Shown here: positions 48,370-64,000 of the stretch, piece after piece | Numbering within the stretch: the stretch's first letter is position 1 | How the letters are laid out: each line of letters opens with the position of its first letter | From: Atherinomorus stipes | Taxonomy: Eukaryota; Chordata; Actinopteri; Atheriniformes; Atherinidae | NCBI GenBank assembly: GCA_023101725.1 | Contig: JALJCO010001098.1 | Location: 992,001-1,056,000, forward strand | Length of the DNA stretch: 64,000 nucleotides | Direction: 5' to 3' | Notes under the pieces: model-generated | Databases searched by the model: none | What the model was told of the DNA's origin: nothing | Seen by the model: only the letters and a program-made list of their open reading frames with translations | Program-made: the position numbers and the translations under genes

Positions 48370-50785
48370 GATACAGCAAAAAACACAGAAAATTGCTGAA
48401 TCCTGCTGAGTCATCCTCATGATCTCATGGCAGATTAGCTTCCCTGCAACAGAATACCTGCTTCCTTGATACTTTTTAAATAAAAAGTAGTAAAGGAACT
48501 GATACGACACAAGCACAACAGAAATTACACTGATGTAGCAGTTTCTACACATCAGCTTGTTTTGTTTTGAAGACATTTGACACATGAGTTTGAGCTGAAG
48601 AAAGCAAACATGCAGGCTTCATAAAAAAATCATAAGAAGTTGAATTGGTAGGTTACATGCTGATAATTTAGATGTGGTTAGATTAACTGCATATTAGTGT
48701 GAAGTATTTTGTATGTTTTTTTTTTTTTTATAGGCAGGTAAACTCCCACAGTCTCTTTGTAAATCCCCTAACTTCCCCAACTGCAACATTTACTGAAGTA
48801 AGTCAGTCAGATTACAGTTCATATGTGGTTTAATTATTTCATATAAATGGCCAAGCCTCCAATAAAACACCTCAGGTATGATCAGCTGCGGGGAAGCACA
48901 TTAGGGTGTGGAGGGAAACCGGCAAACAGAAACTCGGCTTCTATCAGATAAATAAAAGAGCACTGCTCTGCCTTGAAGAGCTACAGCACCACAGCTGGTT
49001 GTTGTTGGCATATTTACCAAAAATCACGTGATTTCTTTGAAGCCTGAAGCTGGCAGATAGGGAAGATTTGGGGGATTCCTCATAAGCCTTTGTAAAATGT
49101 GGAATTATTGCTCCTGACTGACATATAGAGACACAGTAACACTGATGTTGATGTGCAGACCACAACCAGAAGTGGTTATATAGGAGTGTTTGCAATTGTT
49201 TCTCTCAGTCTCACTCTTTTGAAGAGGGTAGGTTTGTGTGTTGGGTGGTGTGATATGTGCAGATCTGCAGGAAATTGGTTGTTTAAGCACACAGATGTGA
49301 CACATTTCGATGCCACATGGGTGCACACCCAAAACCCACTGAAACTGCAGACAGGATGTTGGCAGAAAGTTCTTAGAGAAACAATATTGTGAGTTATTTT
49401 TTCATTTTCTAAAAATGTACATATTTTCATAGAAGGTTTATGATATAAAAAATTCCTTTTGTTGTTTTTAATACTCTTCAGAAATGGAATAAAATTGTCA
49501 GGTTTAGAAGACTGAAGGTGGAAAATCATTTACAGGATTATCTCATCACCACAACACCACACTATCTTATCAGTCAACAAAAGTATGAAGACCAACAGCA
49601 CTCCAAGGGCTTAGTGTTGGTATTTTCACTATAAAACCAGGCAATCATGTGATTTCCTATAAATGCTCGGCCTGGTTGATCGGCAACTGCAGGCTGCTGC
49701 TCTCTGTAAATGACATAAACAGAGCTTCAGTGCCCCCAAGTGGACAATATGGATTATAATTGAACAAACTGTACTGAGACGAAGGCCCAGACCAATTCCT
49801 CTCCTGGCCTTTCCCCTCTATTTTGCAGATGTTAGTTGGTCATCTTGTCCATGTGGCCTATAATGCTAAAGTTTGAGGGCTATTACTCCTACAAAATGAA
49901 GGGGTATGTCATGAACTCCCTGATTCCTTGTGCTAGTATGAAATATCTACCTCTTGGCTCATGCAGAACATTCATGACATGCATGTACTACTCGTACAAG
50001 CAGGTTTTGAGATACAGTAAGGTAAATATAAGTCCATTATTTCCATAAAATAGGAGCCTGATCATCATTTTAGGAGGCAAAATTAACACAAATTGTACTG
50101 GTAAAGAAATTTCTACATCTACTTTGACCTGCATTAGTTTTAAATAGGTCAAAACAATATGCTCTTTTAGCTGATAGAGGATTAGTTTCTGTTTTGCTCG
50201 TTTCCCTCCACACCTTGGTGTGTAAACCTTTGTGCTTTCCCTCAGCTGATCATGCCTTGTGTGTTTGATTGGATGTTTTTTTCATTGCTACCAAGTAATT
50301 AAAACATAATCTCTCTGACTTACTGCAGTAAATGTTGCAACTGGGAAAGTTGGGGGATTTACAAAGAGATTATTGTAGTTTACATTCCTGTAAAACCAAA
50401 ATACCCCACAGTGATAATATGCAGTTAAAAATGGCACGGGCAAAATAACATCCATAATATCATCATGTGGCTCATTAATTCAACCACTCATGACTTTTAG
50501 AAGATGTTAACAGGATTATGTTCACCATGTTTGCTCGCTTCAGCCCAAACTCATGTTTCAAACATTGCTAAACAAAACAAGCTGAGGGGTAGAAATTGTG
50601 CAACATCGGCGCTGTTTCTGTTCTGCTTGTATTGCATCAGTTTCTTTATCATTTTTTATTCTCGTAGCAGCCAGGAAGCAGGTTTTCTGTTGCAAGGAAG
50701 CTAATCTGTCAAGTGGTTGTCAAGCTATTATGAGGATGACTCAGCAGGATTCAGCAATCCTGGTTGCTGTACCAGGCTCGATCAA
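48370..50785. repeat. old inverted duplication with about 560-bp arms
   Basis: The left arm (about 48370-48925) and right arm (about 50195-50785) are diverged reverse complements. Shared words include GAATCCTGCTGAGTCATCC, CAGATTAGCTTCC, CAGCTTGTTTTGTTT and, further in, CCTCCACACC with TGTAAATCCCC. The roughly 1.27 kb centre is unique and shows no gene. It could be a decayed foldback transposon or two element copies in opposite directions. Confidence 0.7.
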
Positions 50786-53179
50786 GCTGATTAAAGAAGT
50801 AACAGGACGGTGGAGTTGTAGTGAGCACCTTGCAGCAAAGGTTTCCAGATTTAACCTCAAATGGGGCCTTTCTATGTCAAGTGCTTTGCGGGTTTATGCC
50901 AAGTTTCCTTCCACAGGCCAAAAACTAAAAATGACAGCAGGTATAATTGTTACAACATGGTTTAAAAGATGTCACAAAAGATGGAGGCCATCGTTTTTTA
51001 ATACCAGTAGTTTTCTAGTTGAATGAAATCTGAAAAGGATCAGAATAAACCTGTAGATAGGTCAGTGGATCCATCTCAGCATTTGGAAAGTTGGGGGTTG
51101 TTATATATCTTTGAGGGGTTGAGAGAAAAAAAGGTTTTAGGAAATACACTGGATCAGGGTCCCCCCTCGGACGCCCTGGAAGAAAGAGAAACAACAGAAC
51201 CAGCAGGGGAGGAGATAAAGGTCTAATCCTTGTCTGTCACCCTGTGCATGTTTTTCTTCTCTGTGTTGCCCTGCGATGGACGGGCCACCTAAGCATCAAA
51301 TAAAAAGGTTTTTTGAACAACCTTTCAGAGACTTTTATGTGTTTAATTTTCATGTTTTTGCATAATTTATATAAGGAAACTTTGGGATCTCTGCAAAACC
51401 AAGAAATAATGCCCTGTAATTTTACACAAACAGTAAACTGATCATTTGGGGATATAAGGGGAAATAAATCAGTGTTCAAGAGTTTAATCACTGACCTTTG
51501 ATGGAAGTTTGCATGTTTGATTTAACACATTTTGTACAGTTTACATGTTCTTATGTATGTTTATATGTGCATATGGACATATTGCCTTGTGTTTAGGAAG
51601 TTACTTTATAGGCTGCGGAAACTGCTGTGTTTTGGATAAAGTCGGGATTGAATAATACAATAGATGTTTCTCATTAAAAGTCCTTCAGTCTCTGCAACAA
51701 ACAAGAAACAGTACACCATGTAGACACACCAGCACATATAAGATAAAAAATAAAAAAAAACACACCATAGGAATAGAAAATGAGATATATTTTACATTCA
51801 TTTACACACACTAAAACAAAAATAATGAATGCATAAATAAGCAGATTTACCAGCAGTCTATCTAAAAATGTAATTAAAGGTATTAGCTAAATGACTGAGA
51901 GCAGTGAAATAATGATTTTACACTATAGTATTTATAATACTGTTAGCAGAACACAGGAGAAGCACGCAGTGGTGTGGCCACAGCAAACCATTTTCTACGA
52001 AGTGAGAGAAAGCTAAGCGAACCAATCAGATCACATCCTCCACAACATGTGACCTCTTAAGTACGCGAGTGGAGGGCTACACCAGGAAATGATGCCACAT
52101 TTATGCTTTTTCTCACAGCTCAAACATTCATAAAGTCGTGTTTAATTGATTCATCATAGTTTTATACTCTTACAGAAACAGAATATTTCTGTAAATACTA
52201 CAAATACTGGTACCTTATTGGTCCATGTCTAAAATTTCAGGGTCACTTAAACAAGTCAAAATTTGAGGGACAACTGAGGTCAAAGGTCAAAACAGATTAA
52301 TTATATTTAATATATGTGGAATTTCTTTAGGCCAAGATGGTTTATAACTCATATTAGAATGACACAACATATTATAATTTATCAAGTTTTGACATACTCA
52401 TATTTGATGCCATTGTACTTTTAATAACATGGGATTTTAAGATGGCTTCTTATGTGTGGCACCAGTAGACACTTAAACAGAAACAGATAGTTTTGCTAAA
52501 CTTCCTGACACTTCTCATCAGATCTAGACATAATGCTGCTGTTACTGCATGAATATTAAAAGGAGTTTTTCTTTCTTTTTTTTTTAAACCTTTCCTGTTT
52601 ACTTTGAAAGAACTTTAGGATGCATAATTCACCCCAGGGAGGAAACTGAAACCTGCAACAAGATTTTTTGAGCATCTCTTCAATGTTCAGAAAAGTCTCC
52701 ACTGAGGCAGGAGGATTAATTCAACACCTTGAACATCAGGTACAGTAAAGTTGCCCTTCCATCTCTGTCTAAAGGGGTCTGAATACTTACCTCCAATGTA
52801 TTTTACAGTTAAAGTGCATTTTATTTCCCAGTAAATGGTACAACAATGCCATCTGCTGTTGAAAACCGGTACAACATCAGCAACCTTTACCACTAAGAAA
52901 TGAAAAGTAGGAAAGTTATGGTTAGTTTGGGTTCTTTGTCGTCAGAAAACAACAGATATGTGGTCGTCATTTATGCCATGATAAAGTGATCAAAGACAGA
53001 TCAAAACACTAATATATTTATGAGGAAGTAAATTGTTTCCTCTGTTGTTTGGCCATGTGGATGAGCTGCGAGAGCACAGATTTTCAGTTTCAGTTATTTT
53101 CCTAGAAGACTGTGTAACACTGAAAACTACCCTGAATACACAAACAGCATAAAGAAAGTTATCATTGCTCTTTGTTTCA
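50786..53179. other. intergenic, nothing recognised
   Basis: AT-rich sequence without exon-like frames. Near 52740-52810 a short stretch (AAAGGGGTCTGAATACTT) resembles the outer end of the Tc1-type fragment that follows, so the decayed element may reach further left. Confidence 0.4.
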
Positions 53180-53745
53180 TTGCAGCCATTTGCCCAAATC
53201 GAAAAAGTTCATTTTGTTTCTCGTTATTGTACACTCAGCACCCCATCTTGACAGAAAAAAACAAAAACAAACAGAAATGCAGAAATTTTTGAAAATTTAT
53301 TGAAAAAGAAAAACTGAAATATTACATGGTCAAAAGTATTCAGTACTTTGTTCAGTACTGAGTAGAAGTACTTCTGAGCTCGTACAGCCATGAGTCTTCT
53401 TGGGAATGATGCAACAAGTGTTCCACACCTGGATTTGGGATCTTCTGCATTCTTCCTTGCAGATCCTCTCCAGTTCTGTCAGGTTGGATGGTGAACGGTG
53501 GTGGACAGACATTTTCAGGTCTCTCCAGAGATGCTCAGTTGGGTTTAAGTCAGGGTTCTGGCTGGGCCAGTCCAGAATCCTAACCCTAACACAGCTGGAC
53601 TCCAATGAAGGAGTAGAACCATCTCAAGGAGGATGGGAAGAAATGGACAGCATATCAGTTAAATATGAGTGTCATAATGGCTGCAATGAAACAAAGAGTA
53701 AAAAGTTTAAAGGGGTCGGAATACTTTCTGTACCCACTGTACATA
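53180..53745 (-). mobile_element. Tc1-type transposon fragment
   Basis: The minus frame 53330-53605 carries the C-terminal part of a Tc1-like transposase ([18 protein letters not shown], then [17 protein letters not shown] reading as [18 protein letters not shown]), including the last catalytic Glu context. The frame then shifts. Both flanks (GCAGCCATTTGCCCAAAT; AGTATTCAGTAC; AAGGGGTCGGAATACTTTC) follow the untranslated ends of the same common fish element. The front half of the gene is missing. Confidence 0.75.
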
Positions 53746-54567
53746 TTAATAACTATTTCATTTTATACATCACAAAACTTATCTGTGGCATACAACAAAA
53801 ATGTTGACCATTAAAAAGGTTTTCAGTCATGTTGGGACATTAGCTTAAACAGTCGTGACCTACCAGAATACTTACCTAAATATTTCGAATAAGTTCTGTT
53901 AATTTCCCACAATTTATAAGTATTTTTGTAAAGTGACACTGTATTTTATAAAAGAAAATGATTGGAGCATCTGTTTTGACACATGTTGTCGAGGTTTTAT
54001 GGGTTCTGGCTGAAAGAACTTTTCATTTGATATTTTGCTAATGTTAGCTGGTGTCTTTACTGTGGTTTGAAAGGGTGTTTATTACAACCACTTCCATAAA
54101 ATATCTTATAGATACACTGCATAAGTAATAAATTGAATTGGTTGTGATTGTTTTCACTGCTACATTTGTAGGGAACCTGACAAACTCCAATTTTACAAAC
54201 AAGGTGACAGTACAGAGGTTTTTGTTGTTTTTTTTTACAGAAAAATACAGAGGTTTTGCAGGACACTCACTCTGCAAAGTTCTCACACAGTTGAGTGTCA
54301 CATGAGTGGCTAAAAGAAAGGCCATTCAATCCCTGAGCAAAGCCACAGAGAAGCCTTGAAGTGGATTTGAATCAAATCGGCTCATCTGTGGGTTTCTGTT
54401 GGGATGCAATCAGAACTTGATCAGCTCTAGCTGGATGACCTGGGTGACATCTGAAACACTCAATGCAACCTATAGGAAGCTATCCTGTATTCCTGATATC
54501 CAACCTGTGAGTTTATGGCAATCTTTGATACCCAAACTAGCAGTTGCTGCTTCAGTCATGTTCACAA

Positions 54568-54765
54568 CAGGGGTGTATAGGTTCAGTCCTCGAGGACTGC
54601 TGTTCTGCAGGTTTTGGAGGTTTTCTGCTGCAGTACACCTGAAACCAACATGTTTGTGCATCACTAGAAAAGAAAAGCCATTTTATTACAATCAAGTGTG
54701 TTGGAGCAAGGAAACATCTAAAACCTGGAAAACTGCAACCTTCAAAGGCCGGAGCTGGACACCTA
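54568..54765. mobile_element. short hAT-type MITE
   Basis: It starts CAGGGGTGTATAGGTTCAG and ends GGCCGGAGCTGGACACCT; inner inverted motifs (CTGCAGGTTTTGGAGGTTT against AAACATCTAAAACCTGG) match a very common fish MITE thought to belong to hAT. Non-coding. Confidence 0.65.
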
Positions 54766-54844
54766 TTTTTCCCCCATGCTTTTTCTGTTTATTGGTTGGT
54801 TTTTTTTATCCTCAGATTGGAACAAATAAAACATCCAAATTCTG

Positions 54845-55080
54845 GTATAAATTCTCTGTCATCCAGGTCATGACAATCATAGGAGCTTGAATAAAAGCAA
54901 CTGGACTTCTGTTTTTTTTTTTTTATTGAAGGTGTTGCACCTCTCATGCAGGAGCCCTCCTCATTTCCAGCCAGTTGGTGGGGAGTTCTGGCAAATAAGC
55001 ATCAGGAACATTCACACAGGGGGTCGGTAAGGTCACATGGTGTCACTGACTCACCTGACCCTTCTGTTGGTCATTCAAGT
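54845..55080 (+). repeat. dispersed fish repeat fragment
   Basis: TCTCTGTCATCCAGGTCATG, CTTGAATAAAAGCAACTGGA, CACCTCTCATGCAGGAG and GTTGGTGGGGAGTTCTGG occur in this order in a common fish repeat. Class unknown to me. Non-coding. Confidence 0.55.
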
Positions 55081-56571
<1,491 letters not shown>

Positions 56572-56598
56572 ACGTTTTATCTGCTAAAAATATTTTGG

Positions 56599-56671
56599 CC
56601 ACAAGGTGGCGACATTACACCATATAATTCTACACGTAGATGTAGTGATCGGCATTGGCCACTAGATGGCG
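56599..56671 (+). promoter_or_regulatory. two tandem CTCF-like motifs
   Basis: CCACAAGGTGGCG (56599-56611) and CCACTAGATGGCG (56659-56671) both fit the CTCF core CCASNAGRKGGC, in the same direction and 60 bp apart, each preceded by TTGG. They lie between tap2 and the brd2-like promoter. Whether CTCF binds is not shown by sequence alone. Confidence 0.55.
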
Positions 56672-56679
56672 CTTTATAG

Positions 56680-59322
56680 TCCATCTAAGGCTGTTACTAC
56701 ACAGCTGACTGACTGAGAATATAAAAATACCGTTTTCCTGACATAGCACAAAATAAAAATTCCAACAATTTAACTTCATATTATTAATCTTTTGGGCTGT
56801 TGTTCTACATTATGCTGGTGGAAGTAGGCCTATAAGACTAATCCTCTCCCACAAGATCATCCTCAATTAAAAGCTATATCGTAATTCCAGGACAAGGTTT
56901 CACATAATCTTTTTTCTGGGAAGCAGCATTCATCATTGTCTCTTCAGAAGTCCTGATCCAATCAGTCAAGAGTACCCTGTAGCTATGACAGTACAGCTGC
57001 TGCACCTGGTTCGTACTCCGGCTTTAAGATGTTCTTCCAAAAATGGCAGACACATCACAATTTGTTGTTTTTCTACAGCAGAACATGAGCAAATGAACTA
57101 ATCACTTTAAAATACCTGCAATAAACTAAATTAAATTTCACTTTAAGGTTTTATGATATAATTTTTTGTTTTGTTTTCTGTTTCTTTCTTTTTAAAATGG
57201 TTGTCCTTTTCCAACACATTTGTGGCAATTTATTTTTAAATGGTAAAATTAAATAGTTGATCAAATTAATAAAGAAAAAGTGCCTAAATATAAAAATAAA
57301 GATTCCTCAGACTTTAAAGGAAAATAATACAGAACAAATAATACTTAGCACAGATTTAATTTGATTTGAACACAGAAATTTAAAATGTCTTATGCAAGAG
57401 TGTCATGGCCCAAACAGGCAGCAGCTCTGAACAGGAGAACTTGTTCTCTCTTACCAAAAACAGTAGTGTTGTAAAAAGCTATTGTAATTTTTAAAAGCAA
57501 ATTGAATTGAAAATAAAGCAAAAATAGAGAATAAAATGAGCAAACAAACACTCCCTCTTGCATATAATCTTGCACTGTGCTCCTTTATCTTGTCTGTCTG
57601 AGAGCAAATGACTGTGAATGGCACCATTAATTAAAGAAAGGGATAAAAGTAAAAGACAGGAATATAATAGAAGGACATTTAATGAAAAATGAAAGTGAGC
57701 CTTAATCGAAACATGAGAGGAAAACAATCACCCCTCTTTGGTCTAATGATTAACTAACCAGTTGATCAATGAACCTACAAACCTACAAATGAGATACTTT
57801 CTACTGGTTCAAAGTATCTTGACTGTATTCTGTGGCACATGAAAAAAAAAATAAACATTTGATAAAGGAAAACACACGGCCCAGACTTTCTCTTTTTCAT
57901 CTATCAGTTTCTTTGGTTTCTATCTTATTTTTGTATACTTTGAAAAAACATCAAATTACACCTGATATTCTATTTAAAAAAAAATCTATATGAAGAACAT
58001 GCTGGAAAAGAGAATACACATGTATAGAGATCATTTTTTAATCTAATTTCTTGCTGGTGATCATCTTTCTGATTCTATCTGTGACCATTATCAGTGTTTC
58101 ATGTTGAGCAGCTGGTTTGTGAAATGCACTGCCATGTAGAGAAAATGTAAATCACAGAGGAAATACATAAAAATAATGAACATACATGACATTCCGATCA
58201 GAACATTGTCCATTGTCGTTGTTTAATCCTACTCTAATAACTGCATTGTCACTGAGATGGAAGTGACTCCACTCCCAGTTCCTGCTTGTTGTGTGGAGTG
58301 TGTAATGAAGCGTCTCCACTTGGGTTCACGCACTTACTGCTCAGTTTTTATGGCAACATAATTATAGCTTTTGTTTTCCCAGAATAGTGAACGATTTGGA
58401 GATGTGATTTCCATGACCTTTGTTATCAAAAGGATCTCTGCTTTTTATACTGAAAATGCTGGAAAAACAAAAACAAATATCTTTAACAAAGCATTTTGAT
58501 TATAATGTGATTTATTCATAACGAGCCAAATACTGATACCTTCTCAGAGCCATATTATTTATTTTCTGAGATAAGGAACACTAACACCTGCTGCATAAAG
58601 CTGTTTTGGTTTAACTGCAGTCAAACAGGGTATGAAGCGCTGACTTTTTGGAAATGTTGCGTGTCAGGATAACACGTTTCTACTTGTTTATTGCCAAGCA
58701 GGGAAGCTAAAGCTGCAGAAATCTCTTAGCAACAGGAATTTGTGACAACATGAGAGTTTATCTTTGGATAATAACTTTGTAAAGCAAAATAACAATAAAA
58801 ACAAAACAGTACACATGAAAATAGCTGGGATGGAGAGATTTGCATTCTAGTGTCAAAAACAGTCTCTAAAGTAAAAGTTAATAAAAGATTATATTAGAAA
58901 CACCAACAAGAGCATGAAAGTTTGCTTCCTAGTGACAATTTTACAGAGATAATTTGACACTAAAGAGACACGATAGTTCTCTAAAAGGATGCAGTGTCCT
59001 TCTACTCACACACTGCTTCATATAACAGTTGTTAAATAAACTGCTGTTGCTATGGAGGCTTATCATAAACTTAATGAAAGAGACTAGATATCACTCATGA
59101 AATACATATTTTGCCACAGTTTGCTAATAACAACAGGCCTGAAGCAGACTGTGATCCTGGAGTCAGTATTTGTGTATCTGAGACTCAGGACTGAGGTGTT
59201 GTGAAGGAGGGAGCTTCCTTGGCAACCACTTCTGGGCTGCCTGCTATCATGTGACGCGATGATGCAGCCAGACGTTGAGAAAAACAGAAAGCGGGAGACA
59301 GCGGGGGAGTGTGTTTGTGTAT

Positions 59323-59324
<2 letters not shown>
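56680..59324. other. intergenic, nothing recognised
   Basis: AT-rich, with short A runs only. I find no coding exon, RNA gene or named repeat. Confidence 0.4.

Positions 59325-59367
<43 letters not shown>
59325..59367 (+). repeat. (GA)n microsatellite
   Basis: About 20 GA units, followed by an imperfect purine tail GGGAAAGAGAGGGAG. Confidence 0.95.
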
Positions 59368-61467
<2,100 letters not shown>

Positions 61468-61639
61468 GCAATTAAAAATACGTAGCTAAATATAGTGTCT
61501 GATTCCTTTTTCCTGTTTTATTTTGAAACTCTCATCAGAAACCCACCTCCTTTCTAGAAAACGCTAAAATGCAGGCGCATTTAAAGTTATGATAAATCTG
61601 CTCTTAGATCAGCCTCTTGTCCTCAGTGCATTGTTGGCA

Positions 61640-61880
61640 AATGTATCGAGGTAAGATGTGCGCATGCGCAGTGTTTCACGTCGCGAGACAGACAGTTTCG
61701 ACAGCTGTTGTCATCGGGAGAAAACAAATTTTCAGTTATTTTGGTCCAAGTCGGGACAGACTAAGACACATAACCTAAGAGGGGATACTGCGATCACAGA
61801 TGGATAGTAATCGAAGAAGTTTTGGTGTTTGGGTGGCGCAATCAATAATACTAAAGTCGCTTTGTCACGTGGTTAGATCT
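61640..61880 (+). promoter_or_regulatory. CpG-rich upstream promoter with NRF1 site
   Basis: TGCGCATGCGCA at 61659-61670 is a perfect NRF1 palindrome, followed by several CpG-containing words (TCACGTCGCGAG) and a TCACGTG E-box near 61866. No TATA box. This looks like a housekeeping start region, perhaps an upstream promoter of the brd2-like gene or of a non-coding transcript; which strand is used cannot be decided from sequence. Confidence 0.5.
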
Positions 61881-63095
61881 GACCAATAGGAGTGAGCCAA
61901 GTCCAACGGGGAAAGTATGTTCTTTGTTCGGATATTTTGCCAACTTTATCCTTAAATTTGGGCCCAGTCCGTTGAAATAATCTGAGGATATTGACATGGA
62001 TGTGTCGTTTTGGAGAGAAAGGACAAACTGCGGATACTTTTGCTTGCAGTCTTTGAGGAAATGCCACGTGTTCAGATGTGATGAACAGTATGTTCAGACT
62101 TGATTCATCACATGACTCCCCTCCCCCCACCCCGCGCAGGGAATGGGGGAAGAAGGCGGACATGTTTAAGGGAAATGTGTTGGTTAAAAAGTGTCGAGGT
62201 GGAAGACAAGAAGATTTTGGGAAGAAAGGTTTCGCATTATTTTGGAATTTACAAGTGGAGACTTGTTTTTGTTTTAAATTCTATCCTTTTATGTAAAAAT
62301 GTTTTTATTTTGGGTAATTTAACTTTTCTTTTGTGAGCATACATTATTAATTGTTTAATTAGCTTTCGTTTATGAAAACTGAAGTAATATTTTATACCGC
62401 ATGGATTTAGAGGATTACTTTATATCGTTTATCGAGTGACATTGTAGAGTATTTGTAACCTTGGTGTGGGGGATGGGCGCAACTGGTTAGGTAACCATGT
62501 TGTGTGCTTGTTGAATTAGTTTAGTCGCTTTCACAACCAAACGTTTTAGTTTCACTTAATATTTTGTTTATTCAAAGTCTGTGTAGTGTATATTTTAAGA
62601 ATTTCAAGATTGTAATATTTAGTTTAGTATTTTCAGATTATGGTTGGGGGAAATGTCTGTTTAACCGCTTTTCCCTGTGTTCACAATGCAGTTAAATTGT
62701 GTTTGCTCTGGTTAACTTTGGAGGCCGAGGTCAGTGAGAGAAACTGCTGTGTCATTCAGTGGTTGGATAGCATGTGTGACCCTGCCAGAGTAAATTGTTC
62801 ACTTTTCTTTTAATTTTTCTGTGATCTTTCAACCCTAAACATCGAAATCACAGTTATAGATGTCTTAACTGAATTACAGGCTTGAACGGTGCCTATTTTA
62901 AAGATTTTAGATCTTAGGCCATTGAGGCCTTCCTTTTTTCCTTGGGCTTGCTTTAAGGTGTCGTCGGTCTTTGTTGCATTCATTTAGTTGTAATGTTTGT
63001 GTTAGTAAACTGAAAGTTGCTGGTTTTTTGTATTTTTCCTGTCATTTAGGCGTTTCCATCATCGAATAAATCGATTGTTGTACTCTGTATTTCAG

Positions 63096-63151
63096 TGCTC
63101 AAAGATGGCGGCTGTTGCGCTCTTTCTAGAAGAAAGAAATGCGGATATTCT
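63096..63151 (+). other. candidate upstream exon with YY1-type motif
   Basis: The 56-bp segment is bounded by a TATTTCAG acceptor and a GTAAGT donor. It contains AAGATGGCGGC, the YY1 consensus found at many transcription starts, whose ATG (63105) opens 15 codons to the donor (MAAVALFLEERN start). It could be a 5' exon spliced to the brd2-like gene, or just a promoter with chance splice signals. Confidence 0.4.
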
Positions 63152-63509
63152 GTAAGTGGAGCTCGTGAGGGAGAGGCTCTCTTCAGGGGGTGCGCGTGAC
63201 CGAGTGAAAGGACCAATAGGAGACTTGGTATTTAGACTGAAAGCCCGCGTTACAGCTGTTCTGACCAATCCCTTTCGTCTCCTTGCACACGTTGACGTAA
63301 TATAATATGATAAAGAGCAGGGCGGTTTTGCTACCCTCTCTTTTTGTGAAGCATAATATGCGGGAACCAGTTACAGGCACCACATCTGTGTGACTGAATT
63401 GGAAGGACCAATTGTGTTGTGCAATATCCTTGACTGGCAGGAAAAACATGCGAATAGGTTGGCCTTAAAGATTGTTTGCGGAGTTTGAGCACCGTGTAGG
63501 CGTGGTTAT

Positions 63510-63640
63510 TTTGACAGACATCGTGAACAGCGAATTAAATTTCAATGGGCGGAGACATCTCGAGGTAGTCTATCCAATGGGGCGGATCGTTGGTCTATAA
63601 AAAACCGGGTGTAGTCGGTCAGTCGCCATTTCAACCTAGT
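63510..63640 (+). promoter_or_regulatory. core promoter of the brd2-like gene
   Basis: Two CAATGGG motifs joined to GC boxes (TTCAATGGGCGGAG at 63541; TCCAATGGGGCGGAT at 63573) precede a TATA box (CTATAAAAAA, about 63595-63604). Start of transcription is expected near 63625-63635, about 110 bp before the ATG. Confidence 0.65.
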
Positions 63641-63742
63641 AAAAAGCAGGGACTTCGCTGTGGCGGGGAGCGGAGCATACAGACGACCGGAGACGGATCC
63701 TGGTTTTGAGTCTTTCTAAAAACAGAATCCGGATCCATCCTG

Positions 63743-63774
63743 ATGGAAATGGCTGTTAACCCGCCGCTTGACAG
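63743..63774 (+). CDS. brd2: first coding exon of a gene, probably brd2 (partial)
   Basis: ATG at 63743 opens MEMAVNPPLD and stops at a GT donor (AG|GTATCT) after 32 bp, so the rest of the gene lies beyond the window. The opening residues are like those I recall for fish BRD2, and brd2 (RING3) lies next to the tap2/psmb cluster in other teleosts. BRD2 is a double-bromodomain BET protein that binds acetylated histones; no bromodomain is inside the window, so identity rests on position and ten residues. Confidence 0.6.
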
Positions 63775-64000
63775 GTATCTACCGGTAAAACTGACTCTCA
63801 ACTTTCCATCAGAGGGATTATTTTAAGGTTCTCATGGTTTATTTTCTTTATATCGGTGCTGCCTGTGTGTGGTGTAATACGCTCGGAAAAGAAACTGGAC
63901 ACTGGATATTCCACGGGGATAAGTTGGAGTCATTGAAGCTATTAAAAGCGTCTTGTATCTACAAGGAAAAAAAAAACAAACATTTTTGAGTTGAGCAAGC

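Overview
The window is the core of a teleost (spiny-rayed/percomorph-type) MHC class I region. The evidence is intron-rich vertebrate genes with GT-AG splicing, the linkage of a class I gene with inducible proteasome beta genes, tap2 and a brd2-like start (a linkage conserved in bony fish), and a dense load of typical fish repeats: Tc1, PIF/Harbinger, hAT and TTAA-flanked MITEs, LINE tails and tRNA-SINEs. No bacterial-type genes are present.

Layout. 1-6438: repeats only, including a near-palindromic 2.6 kb foldback element. 6439-12001: a classical-looking MHC class I gene (+) from the alpha2 exon to the stop; no leader or alpha1 exon was found. 12-18.7 kb: 3'UTR and a transposon cluster (deleted Tc1; a Harbinger element inserted in a LINE). 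18.9-29.2 kb: psmb8 and a psmb10/psmb13-type gene, both on the minus strand. 29.3-38.4 kb: psmb12 and psmb9 on the plus strand; psmb12 starts 105 bp head-to-head from psmb10. 39.8-45.6 kb: tap2 (+), 11 exons. 45.6-61.6 kb: a long gene-poor stretch with repeats and two CTCF-like motifs. 61.6-64 kb: CpG-rich promoter sequence and the first coding exon of a gene most likely to be brd2.

Together the genes form one antigen-presentation pathway. psmb8, psmb9 and psmb10 (beta5i, beta1i, beta2i) plus the fish-specific beta1-like psmb12 cut proteins to peptides, TAP2 with a TAP1 partner not present here pumps them into the ER, and class I displays them. ISRE/IRF-type motifs upstream of psmb8, psmb9 and tap2 suggest shared interferon control. 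All exon models were built by hand from splice sites, reading phase and family similarity; every junction given keeps the frame. I found no convincing novel biological system. The most interesting points are the missing 5' end of the class I gene, the serial 18-bp cytoplasmic exons, a GC-AG intron in psmb10, a one-residue insertion near the catalytic lysine of psmb12, a divergent TAP2 ABC signature, tandem CTCF-like motifs before brd2, and a probably mis-assembled homopolymer tract in psmb12 intron 3.
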